Assembly (NCBI GenBank): GCA_965661625.1
Contig: CBFIEM010000010.1
Coordinates: 1 to 64,000 of the forward strand
Length of the DNA stretch: 64,000 bases
Reading direction: 5' to 3'
From: GCA-2705995 sp965661625
Lineage (GTDB): Bacteria; Bacteroidota; Bacteroidia; Flavobacteriales_G; Salibacteraceae
The notes beneath the pieces are model-generated. The model did not search any database. It had not been told where the DNA came from and saw only the letters and a program-made list of their open reading frames with translations. Below are positions 7,532-14,510 of the stretch, piece by piece. Made by a program: the position numbers and the translations under genes. Each line of letters opens with the position of its first letter. The stretch's first letter is position 1.

Positions 7532-8479
7532 ATGAGTGAGACAACAGAACACATCAAGTGCCTTATTATAGGCTCAGGTCCAGCAGGATATACAGCAGCC
7601 ATTTATGCTGCCCGTGCCGATCTTCATCCAGTGGTATATACTGGAATGGAACCAGGTGGTCAACTAACTACAACTACTGAGGTCGACAACTTCCCGGGTT
7701 ACCCAGAAGGCATCGACGGTCCAACAATGATGGAGCAATTGAAACAACAAGCAGAGCGCTTTAACACAGATGTGCGCACAGGTTTCATTTCTAAAGTTGA
7801 TTTCTCGAAGCGTCCGTTTACAGCTGAAATTGACGGCGGAAGGCACACCGTTACAGCGGATACCGCTATTATTTCTACTGGAGCCTCAGCCAAATGGCTT
7901 GGTTTAGAAAGTGAGCAACGCCTGAGAAACATTGGTGGAGGTGTTTCTGCGTGTGCAGTTTGTGATGGTTTTTTCTACAAAAATCAAGAAGTTGCAATTG
8001 TGGGTGCAGGTGATACTGCGGCTGAAGAAGCAACATACCTCGCAAAGTTGTGTACAAAAGTTCACATGATAGTTCGCCGTGGCGAAATGCGCGCATCTAA
8101 AGCGATGCAAAAGCGCGTATTCAATACTGAAAACATTGAAGTACATTGGAATACAGAAACAGTAGAGGTTCTAGGCGATGATGGTGTTACCGGTGTTAAG
8201 GTGATCAATAACAAAACGCAAGAGACAACAGACATTCCAATTACTGGCTTTTTTGTAGCGATAGGACACAAACCCAATACAGACATCTTTAAAGAATGGC
8301 TTGATATGGATGAAACGGGATACATCAAAGTAATTCCCGGTACTTCAAAAACCAATGTTCCCGGTGTATTTGTGGGAGGTGATGCTGCGGATAAGATTTA
8401 CCGTCAAGCAGTTACCGCTGCCGGAACAGGGTGTATGGCAGCTCTTGATGCTGAACGTTTTTTAGCTGAGCAAGAATAA
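7532..8479 (+). CDS. trxB: Thioredoxin-disulfide reductase
   Basis: A 315-residue FAD/NADPH enzyme that reduces thioredoxin in the cytoplasm. It has the FAD-binding GSGPAGYTAA near residue 14, the redox-active CAVCDG with Cys141/Cys144, the NADPH-binding VGAGDTAAEEA, and the C-terminal FAD contact GVFVGGDAAD. Length and motif order are those of bacterial low-Mr TrxB. It stands alone, with its own -7 box and a strong terminator after it. A membrane-bound thioredoxin-like protein is encoded at 16978, but a direct link is not shown. Confidence 0.97.
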   Translation: MSETTEHIKCLIIGSGPAGYTAAIYAARADLHPVVYTGMEPGGQLTTTTEVDNFPGYPEGIDGPTMMEQLKQQAERFNTDVRTGFISKVDFSKRPFTAEIDGGRHTVTADTAIISTGASAKWLGLESEQRLRNIGGGVSACAVCDGFFYKNQEVAIVGAGDTAAEEATYLAKLCTKVHMIVRRGEMRASKAMQKRVFNTENIEVHWNTETVEVLGDDGVTGVKVINNKTQETTDIPITGFFVAIGHKPNTDIFKEWLDMDETGYIKVIPGTSKTNVPGVFVGGDAADKIYRQAVTAAGTGCMAALDAERFLAEQE

Positions 8480-8497
8480 ACTGAGCATAACAATAGG

Positions 8498-8525
8498 AAA
8501 AAGCCGCATGTAGCGGCTTTTTTTT
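8498..8525 (+). terminator. Intrinsic terminator of trxB
   Basis: A 5-bp GC core, GCCGC(atgta)GCGGC, is extended by A/T pairs and followed by eight T residues, 19 nt after the trxB stop. Confidence 0.9.
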
Positions 8526-8553
8526 GTCATATAACGTTACTTTTACCGCCAGA

Positions 8554-9342
8554 ATGAATATTAAAATTCTCACGATAATAACTTACCTGATGCCGTTTAC
8601 CTTAGCGGTTCTTTGTGCGTTAGCCATTTTTGGTCTTCGCAATAAAGGACTAAGCAAGCGGTCATTTGGGTTCTTATTAGTCGCGCTTGCATTTTATTTC
8701 TTCTACCATATTGTTTCTAACATTGATATTGGGCAATTTCAAGTAGCAGCATTTATGGTGTTTTTACCCAGTGCTTTTTTGCTAGGACCATTAGTGCTTT
8801 TATTTAATGAGTCGTTGTTGAAACAGCACTTTCGCTATCCTCCTGGTTTCTCAAAGCACTTTATTCCAAGTGGGCTTGCAGCCTTGTATGCAGTTGCTTT
8901 GCTTATTATGACGCCGAGTGAAGATTACCTTGCAGCGATTAATGGATCCGTGATAGAAGGAAGTTCTTCTTTCACTATGGTAATCGCTAAGCTTACCCAA
9001 CTGATCCAAACGGTTGTATTTTACATTCACTTGCTGGCTTATTTTTACTTCATTAACCAACGTCAAGACCGGCACAAAAAGAAGTTTGGAAAATTTTACG
9101 CCGATTATGAGCGAAGAAATGAGCACCGCATGATTCAAACCTTCGCAAGTATCGTAGGTATTACTGCTACGCAGCTTGTTCTATATGTGTTCAATGTAAC
9201 AAGCAACTATGTGATCATCGGGTTGAACATTTTTTCAAGCGCTATGATTGCCATTATTTTCCTAGCAGGAAAAGACCAAATATCAATTCGTAAATACCGG
9301 ATGTATAAACTGAGTTCACACGAACACGAAGTCGCCGGATAG
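8554..9342 (+). CDS. Multi-pass membrane protein, 7TM-sensor-like
   Basis: From ATG 8554 the product is 262 residues with about seven hydrophobic segments, starting ILTIITYLMPFTLAVLCALA. The last ~20 residues are a polar cytoplasmic tail. The layout resembles the N-terminal membrane half of Bacteroidota AraC-type regulators with a 7TM sensor, but no helix-turn-helix follows. An upstream in-frame ATG at 8524 lies in the trxB terminator and is rejected. Function is unknown; it may be a stand-alone sensor or a structural membrane protein. Confidence 0.7.
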   Translation: MNIKILTIITYLMPFTLAVLCALAIFGLRNKGLSKRSFGFLLVALAFYFFYHIVSNIDIGQFQVAAFMVFLPSAFLLGPLVLLFNESLLKQHFRYPPGFSKHFIPSGLAALYAVALLIMTPSEDYLAAINGSVIEGSSSFTMVIAKLTQLIQTVVFYIHLLAYFYFINQRQDRHKKKFGKFYADYERRNEHRMIQTFASIVGITATQLVLYVFNVTSNYVIIGLNIFSSAMIAIIFLAGKDQISIRKYRMYKLSSHEHEVAG

Positions 9343-9395
9343 TACCCTACCATTTCTCAATGTGTTTGCCTATTTTGCATGCAAACTCAATATTT

Positions 9396-11438
9396 ATGAA
9401 ACTTACCAAATTGGCGCTTTTTGCAGCGACTGGTGTTCTAGCCAGTTGTGGGGCTCCTGAACAAAAGGAAGAGGCAACCCAAAACAATCAAGCTGAATAC
9501 ACCCTTGTTGGTGACACAGCAAATTTCCAATGGCAAACCGAGCAATTTGCCGATTTAAAAATTGTGCGATACCAAGTTCCCGGCTGGGATAAACTGACGC
9601 CTAACCAGCGTAAACTTGCGTATTACCTAACGCAAGCAGGATATCATGGACGTGATATTATCTGGGATCAGAATTACCGTTATAACTTGGAAATCCGCAA
9701 AGCTTTAGAGCACATCATCTTAAATTACCAAGGTGATAAAACCACAGAGGCTTGGAACCAATTTATGACCTACACCAAGCGTGTGTGGTTCTCAAACGGT
9801 ATTCACCACCACTACAGCATGAACAAAATAAACCCTGAATTTAGTACCGAATATTTCAATGCCCTAGTGCAGGAAACAGGTGCTACGCTATCTGGGGAAG
9901 CGAAAGCAGCTATTCTAGACCCATCGGTAGATAAGAAAAAGGTGAGTCTGGATCCAACGAAGGACCTCTTGCTTGCTTCTGCGACAAACTTCTACGGTCC
10001 CGACATTACTGAAAAAGAAGTTGAGGAGTTTTACGCTGGTCGTGTAGACAGAGCTGATCCCGAGCCAATTTCTCATGGGTTGAATTCACGGTTAGTTCGC
10101 AATGAAAATGGCGAATTGGTTGAAGAGCCATACAAACTTGGCGGACTTTACAGCGACGCAATTGAGCACATCATTGAATGGCTCGGGAAAGCAGCTAGCG
10201 TTGCTGAGAACAAAGCTCAAGCAGATGCGCTCAACCTGCTTATTGCGTATTACAAAACTGGAGACCTTAAAAAATGGGACGAATACAACGTAGCATGGAC
10301 TAAGGCAACAGAAGGTGATATTGACTACATCAACTCATTCATTGAAGTTTACAATGATCCGATGGGCTACCGCGGTTCATTCGAATCGGTTGTGGAAGTA
10401 AAAGACTTCGATGCTTCTGAGCGCATGAGTAAAGTCATGGAATACGTGCAATGGTTTGAAGACAACTCGCCGATAATGGATGAGCACAAAAAAGAAGAAG
10501 TTGTTGGTGTAACCTATAAGGTGGTGAATGTTGCTGGAGAAAGTGGCGATGCATCACCAAGTACACCTATTGGTGTGAACTTACCTAATGCCAATTGGAT
10601 TCGTGCAACGCACGGTTCTAAATCAGTTTCTTTAGGGAATATTATCGGTGCATATGACAAGGCAAGTGCTGGTGGTTACACCAATGAGTTTGCCCTTACA
10701 CAAGAGGAAAAAGACCGAGCAAAAAAGTATGGAGCACTTGGTGGTAAATTACACACTGCACTTCATGAAGTTGTTGGTCATGCCTCTGGAAAACTTAACC
10801 CTGGCGTTGGAACACCTAAGGAAACATTGAAGAATTACGCTTCTACCTTGGAAGAAGCCCGCGCCGATTTAGTAGCACTCTATTACATCTTAGATACCCA
10901 ACTAATTTCACTTGACCTGATGCCAAGTCTGGAAGTGGGAATGGCAGAATACGATGGTTACATCAGAAACGGGTTAATGGTCCAACTTCGCAGAATTGAG
11001 CCAGGCGAAATCATTGAAGAAGCTCACATGCGCAACCGTCAACTTGTAGCTAAATGGGTAATGGAAAAAGGTGCTGATGAAAATATTGTTGAACGCGTAA
11101 CTGAAAACGGCAAAACGTACTTCCGCATTAACGATTACGATCAATTGCGTATGCTCTTTGGTGATTTACTACGTGAAATTCAGCGCATCAAGAGTGAAGG
11201 TGACTATCAGGCAGGTAGAGACCTGGTAGAAAACTACGGTGTTCAGGTAGATGAGGCACTTCACGCTGAAGTATTGGAACGTTCTAAAGCACTTAACATC
11301 GCTCCATATGGTGGTTTTATCAACCCTCAATTTGAACCAATTATGGAGGAGGATGAAGTGATTGATGTCCGCATTGTTTATCCAGCTGATTTTAAAACTC
11401 AAATGCTCTATTATGCGGAGCAATATGGAAACTTGTAA
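9396..11438 (+). CDS. Dipeptidyl-peptidase III-like zinc metallopeptidase (M49), lipoprotein
   Basis: From ATG 9396 the product is 680 residues. The N-terminus MKLTKLALFAATGVLASC is a lipoprotein signal (lipobox LASC). The M49 zinc motif HEVVGH is at 457-462 and the third-ligand motif EEARAD at 486-491, the two signatures of dipeptidyl-peptidase III, which removes dipeptides from peptide N-termini. The lipobox places it in the periplasm or outer membrane, unlike the cytosolic eukaryotic enzyme. The ORF extends 12 codons upstream, but only the ATG at 9396 gives a proper signal sequence. A peptide-scavenging role is inferred. Confidence 0.9.
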   Translation: MKLTKLALFAATGVLASCGAPEQKEEATQNNQAEYTLVGDTANFQWQTEQFADLKIVRYQVPGWDKLTPNQRKLAYYLTQAGYHGRDIIWDQNYRYNLEIRKALEHIILNYQGDKTTEAWNQFMTYTKRVWFSNGIHHHYSMNKINPEFSTEYFNALVQETGATLSGEAKAAILDPSVDKKKVSLDPTKDLLLASATNFYGPDITEKEVEEFYAGRVDRADPEPISHGLNSRLVRNENGELVEEPYKLGGLYSDAIEHIIEWLGKAASVAENKAQADALNLLIAYYKTGDLKKWDEYNVAWTKATEGDIDYINSFIEVYNDPMGYRGSFESVVEVKDFDASERMSKVMEYVQWFEDNSPIMDEHKKEEVVGVTYKVVNVAGESGDASPSTPIGVNLPNANWIRATHGSKSVSLGNIIGAYDKASAGGYTNEFALTQEEKDRAKKYGALGGKLHTALHEVVGHASGKLNPGVGTPKETLKNYASTLEEARADLVALYYILDTQLISLDLMPSLEVGMAEYDGYIRNGLMVQLRRIEPGEIIEEAHMRNRQLVAKWVMEKGADENIVERVTENGKTYFRINDYDQLRMLFGDLLREIQRIKSEGDYQAGRDLVENYGVQVDEALHAEVLERSKALNIAPYGGFINPQFEPIMEEDEVIDVRIVYPADFKTQMLYYAEQYGNL

Positions 11439-11464
11439 GTTTCCCAATCCATTTTAAATGGAGA

Positions 11465-11491
11465 AGCCCCGTAGCTTGTAGCTACGGGGCT
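11465..11491. terminator. Hairpin between DPP III gene and rnpB
   Basis: A perfect 11-bp stem, AGCCCCGTAGC/GCTACGGGGCT, with loop TTGTA. It stands between the 3' ends of two convergent genes (stop at 11438, rnpB end near 11499) and could serve either strand. Neither side has a long T run, so it may act as a 3' stabiliser or a weak bidirectional terminator. Confidence 0.6.
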
Positions 11492-11498
11492 CCATATT

Positions 11499-11829
11499 GT
11501 TTGGGCGATAAGCCGGATTCTGTCGTGTCCTGTCATTTATCTAGGATTGAAGTCACCCCCAACCTCCATCGATCTACCCTCCCCGTTCGCGCGAGCCGCA
11601 CTCAAACCGAGGTTTACATGATCTTTCAGCGCCTGAGGTTTACCTGGCTAGACATGTCGCCATATCCACCGGTGAGCTCTTACCTCACCCTTTCACCCTT
11701 ACCCCGTTTCCGAGGCGGTTTACTTTCTGCTGCACTTGCTAGCACATAAATGTGTCTACCCGTTAGGTAGCAGGCTGCCCTATGCTGTCCGGACTTTCCT
11801 CTTCTTACGAAGCGACAGGATACCCAAAC
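11499..11829 (-). ncRNA. rnpB: RNase P RNA (bacterial type A)
   Basis: The minus strand contains the conserved 5' core GAGGAAAGTCCGGAC and the segment ATAGGGCAGCCTGC. It also has the GGTAAGGGTGAAAGGGTGAGGT-like P-region, the AGGGTAGATCGATGGAGG stretch and the 3' core ACAGAATCCGGCTTATCG. The ends pair as P1: GTTTGGG (11829-11823) with CCCAAAC (11505-11499). This is the catalytic RNA that matures tRNA 5' ends. The exact ends are set by P1 and may differ by a few bases. Open frames across it are shadows. Confidence 0.95.
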
Positions 11830-11844
11830 GGGACAAAATTGCAT

Positions 11845-11874
11845 AAAAAAAGCCGCTCCACGAGCGGCTTTTTT
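11845..11874 (-). terminator. Intrinsic terminator of the lipoprotein gene upstream of rnpB
   Basis: A-tract, GCCGCTC(CAC)GAGCGGC stem and T-tract, symmetric and so usable on both strands. It sits 19 nt past the stop of the minus-strand lipoprotein gene and ~15 nt before the rnpB 5' end. The rnpB -33 region must therefore overlap it. A candidate rnpB -7 box, CAATTTTG (one mismatch to TAnnTTTG), follows directly. Confidence 0.85.
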
Positions 11875-11893
11875 AATCAAGCTTGTTCTTGGA

Positions 11894-12436
11894 CTATTCT
11901 ACTATTTCAACCTTAGCAGAAACTGCAATGGTGAAGTCTACATTAAATGTCATTGGAGCATTAAAAGCAGTCCCAGCCATTTGCATAATGATCATGCCGT
12001 TAGACTGTAAGTAACTGTTCAGTGTTTCAATGTCTGATGCAGGAACAGAAATGCTAAACGTACTCGCATTATCACTTGCGTCTTTCATGTTTGGAACTTC
12101 CATCGCATAGCCAGCGGCTGTAATTCCTGGAAAGCGCATCTCTCCTTCGAGTTTACCATTTGGGTCTCCTTGGTAGCTTGAAACTACGAATGATATATCT
12201 GTTACTCCGACAGACTTAATTTTGTCGTATTCACTTAAATCCGGGTCGTCTAATAAAAGCGTATCTGTGTTTTGGTAATTCACGGTATCGAGCGCATTAC
12301 CATCTGTTGGAATCGCAATATTTTCAGTGTGGTTCAATGAAGAGTTTACTGAGAGCGTTTTCAAGTTTTCCAACTCTTCACACGATGCAAACAACGCCAC
12401 TACAGCTGTTGCAAGTCCTAAAATTCCAAGTTTCAT
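11894..12436 (-). CDS. Hypothetical lipoprotein
   Basis: From ATG 12436 the product is 180 residues with the signal MKLGILGLATAVVALFASC (lipobox FASC). The mature part is Ser/Asp/Thr-rich and beta-strand-like, with no recognised domain. A GTG at 12460 would add eight residues. It is rejected because a perfect -7 box (12463-12470) would put the transcript start at or after it. The gene lies 15 bp beyond the Smr gene stop but appears to have its own promoter. Confidence 0.7.
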   Translation of the reverse strand: MKLGILGLATAVVALFASCEELENLKTLSVNSSLNHTENIAIPTDGNALDTVNYQNTDTLLLDDPDLSEYDKIKSVGVTDISFVVSSYQGDPNGKLEGEMRFPGITAAGYAMEVPNMKDASDNASTFSISVPASDIETLNSYLQSNGMIIMQMAGTAFNAPMTFNVDFTIAVSAKVEIVE

Positions 12437-12462
12437 AGGTATATTATTAATCAATTTCACTT

Positions 12463-12470
12463 CAAACGTA
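12463..12470 (-). promoter_or_regulatory. -7 box of lipoprotein gene
   Basis: The minus strand reads TACGTTTG, exact to TAnnTTTG, 27 nt upstream of the ATG at 12436. It helps decide the start codon. No clear TTG lies at the -33 distance. Confidence 0.45.
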
Positions 12471-12475
12471 ACGTA

Positions 12476-13045
12476 TTATTGAAAACCTTTGACCTTATTT
12501 TTAAAAATCCGTACCTCCGTGGCCCCAACACCGTAATGTTTCATGGAAGCATCGTAATATTCAAAACAATCGTATTGATCTAAAAATGCCGTTAATTCTG
12601 CTTTTAGCTTACCTGATCCAACTCCGTGAATAAATACAATTTTGGAAAGTTGCATTAATACAGCTTTGCGCAACGCCAATTTGAATTGTGCTAATTGGTA
12701 CTGTTTTTTTGCATGATCATTTTTGAACTTTTTAGCATGCAGCAACTCATGTAAATGCAGGTCGAACTCCGGAACACCTTTGTGGTTTTTACCAGACCAT
12801 TGAATATTGGTAAGCTGCTCCATCAGAGAGTTACCGGATGAATCCTTAAAAGAACCATCTACGCGTTCAGGTACCGCTACCTCGACCTCGTTATTATCAC
12901 CAACAGCTATAACTTGTGTTGCAGCACATTCGAAGTCAAAACCATCGAGCTCTACTACTAACATAGCATTTGAACGAATGGCCTTTATAATACCCGTTCC
13001 AGGCTCATCCATCATTTTAACTTCCTGACCTACAGAGAACTTCAT
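12476..13045 (-). CDS. DUF2027/Smr-domain protein
   Basis: A 189-residue cytoplasmic protein. The N-terminal ~60 residues (FSVGQEVKMMDEPGTGIIKA) form a small beta-barrel of the DUF2027 type. The C-terminal half is an Smr domain, with the conserved DLHLHEL (an H-x-H variant of the DLHG motif) and FIHGVGSGKLKAEL. Smr domains are DNA- or RNA-nicking or -binding modules shared with MutS2. This stand-alone form is common in Bacteroidota and its role is not established. Confidence 0.88.
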   Translation of the reverse strand: MKFSVGQEVKMMDEPGTGIIKAIRSNAMLVVELDGFDFECAATQVIAVGDNNEVEVAVPERVDGSFKDSSGNSLMEQLTNIQWSGKNHKGVPEFDLHLHELLHAKKFKNDHAKKQYQLAQFKLALRKAVLMQLSKIVFIHGVGSGKLKAELTAFLDQYDCFEYYDASMKHYGVGATEVRIFKNKVKGFQ

Positions 13046-13146
13046 GTCATTGCTGTTTGAAGTACAAAAATCTCAAAATAGAATGTAGTTATCAACCCTA
13101 TTCCAATCTATTTCTTCACCTGCTCATGTTTGATTAATCTTGCAGT

Positions 13147-13743
13147 GTGAAGTATTCTGAAAAAAATCCATGGCAAAGCAAACAGCAATCCGTGGCCTAC
13201 AGCAATCCGTGGATAGAGGTCACTCATCACGCTGTAATTACCCCGGGAAACACTCCGGGAATATATGGAGTTGTTCATTTCGAGCATAAAGCCGTTGGTC
13301 TCATTCCTATTGACGAACACGGTTACACTTGGTTGATTGGTCAAACACGTTTTCCGTTAAACTCCTTTGAATGGGAAATTCCTGAAGGTGGTTGTGCAAA
13401 GCACGAAGATCCTTTATCAGCTGCAAAACGGGAATTATTGGAAGAAACAGGGCTTTCCGTTGATACAACGATTGAAGTTGCCAACTTACAGCTTTCAAAT
13501 GCGGCTACCGATGAAATTGCGACCATTTATGCAGGTTTTGGTGTTACTAAAAATAATCCCATACCGCAAGAAACGGAACAGCTCACTGTGGAGCGTGTGT
13601 CTTTTGTTAAAGCCTTGGAATTAGTAGACCAACACCTCATCCGCGATGCAATGAGCGTTGCTGGAATTTTACAACTATACCGGATGTACACTAGCGGTAA
13701 ACTATTACCAGCGCAAGCACGTCCCTTAAGCTTAGTATTATGA
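13147..13743 (+). CDS. Nudix hydrolase (ADP-ribose pyrophosphatase-like)
   Basis: A 198-residue protein with a complete Nudix box G-x5-E-x7-RELLEETGL (about residues 82-104), which binds Mg and cleaves X-linked nucleoside diphosphates. The preceding region EWEIPEGG resembles ADP-ribose or GDP-mannose pyrophosphatases; the substrate is not certain. The start is GTG 13147; no ATG precedes the conserved N-terminus. A near-consensus -7 (TAATCTTG, 13135-13142) lies just upstream, so the mRNA may be almost leaderless. The next gene starts within its stop (ATGA), indicating translational coupling. Confidence 0.9.
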   Translation: MKYSEKNPWQSKQQSVAYSNPWIEVTHHAVITPGNTPGIYGVVHFEHKAVGLIPIDEHGYTWLIGQTRFPLNSFEWEIPEGGCAKHEDPLSAAKRELLEETGLSVDTTIEVANLQLSNAATDEIATIYAGFGVTKNNPIPQETEQLTVERVSFVKALELVDQHLIRDAMSVAGILQLYRMYTSGKLLPAQARPLSLVL

Positions 13744-14510
13744 TAATGCGATACCTCGTTTGTTTGATTTCAGCAGGATTTCACCTCCTCCCCCAAATCC
13801 TCCATGCTCAAAACTACCTTCCAGAAAAGGTCATTGAGGTTCACGCGAACAAGTGGAAAACGGTACTCATTTCAGAGGCCATTCTAGATGGAATTGAAGG
13901 CAGTGAACCTGAGTTTAACCCGGTTGAAGAGCGGCGCTATTACCGCAATGGCTTTCCGCATGAAGTTATCCGTTACAGCATGGCGGATACCATCAACACG
14001 CATTATACGTACGCTCGAAAAAAACGGAACTGGGTTAAATTAACCCAATTGCGGAATGAGCAAAAAACAGAAATAAGCTTAAAAATAGAGCCTGAACATG
14101 TAGTTCACGTAGCTAAAAACACGTCATATGCTGATGAGTTAGCTATTTACGATTACAATGAAGAGTGGCAATTGACACGTCAGGTAGATAGTACCTTGGA
14201 GAGCGATCGGCGGTTGACTAAGCGCTGTGCCTATCGCATAAATGAGGCCGGAAATCAGGTACAGGTTTGTTATACAGCGACAACTGAGAAAACGATTGAA
14301 ATCGAAACGGTTTATTCCGGTGACCTGCTCATAGAAAAGCGCTATTATCGCCCCAGGGAGGACCTTTACCTGATCAAGAAATACACCTATAACGAAAATG
14401 GAGAACTCAAAGAAGCCAAGTGGTTTCAGCCATATTATACAGACCCTTTTCGCATTTATCGGTATACCATTTCTACCTATTGGTGGAGTAGCTCTTGTTT
14501 CTTCCGCTAG
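13740..14510 (+). CDS. Secreted hypothetical protein
   Basis: A 256-residue protein with signal peptide MIMRYLVCLISAGFHLLPQI (cleavage after ...LHAQ). The mature part is rich in Tyr, Glu and Arg strands such as EERRYYRNGFPHEVIRY and VYSGDLLIEKRYYRP, suggesting YD- or MORN-like short repeats. No named domain is recognised. It overlaps the Nudix stop by 4 bp (ATGA). Its own stop overlaps, tail to tail, the stop of the TonB receptor on the other strand. Confidence 0.7.
   Translation: MIMRYLVCLISAGFHLLPQILHAQNYLPEKVIEVHANKWKTVLISEAILDGIEGSEPEFNPVEERRYYRNGFPHEVIRYSMADTINTHYTYARKKRNWVKLTQLRNEQKTEISLKIEPEHVVHVAKNTSYADELAIYDYNEEWQLTRQVDSTLESDRRLTKRCAYRINEAGNQVQVCYTATTEKTIEIETVYSGDLLIEKRYYRPREDLYLIKKYTYNENGELKEAKWFQPYYTDPFRIYRYTISTYWWSSSCFFR

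Noticed and set aside
9364..9386. Inverted repeat GTTTGC/GCAAAC before the DPP III gene
   Set aside because: Short, loop of 11 with no T-run or known operator match; likely chance in A/T-rich leader.
11501..11880. Open frames of 82 and 66 codons on both strands
   Set aside because: They lie across the RNase P RNA and its terminator; the RNA core motifs explain the sequence.
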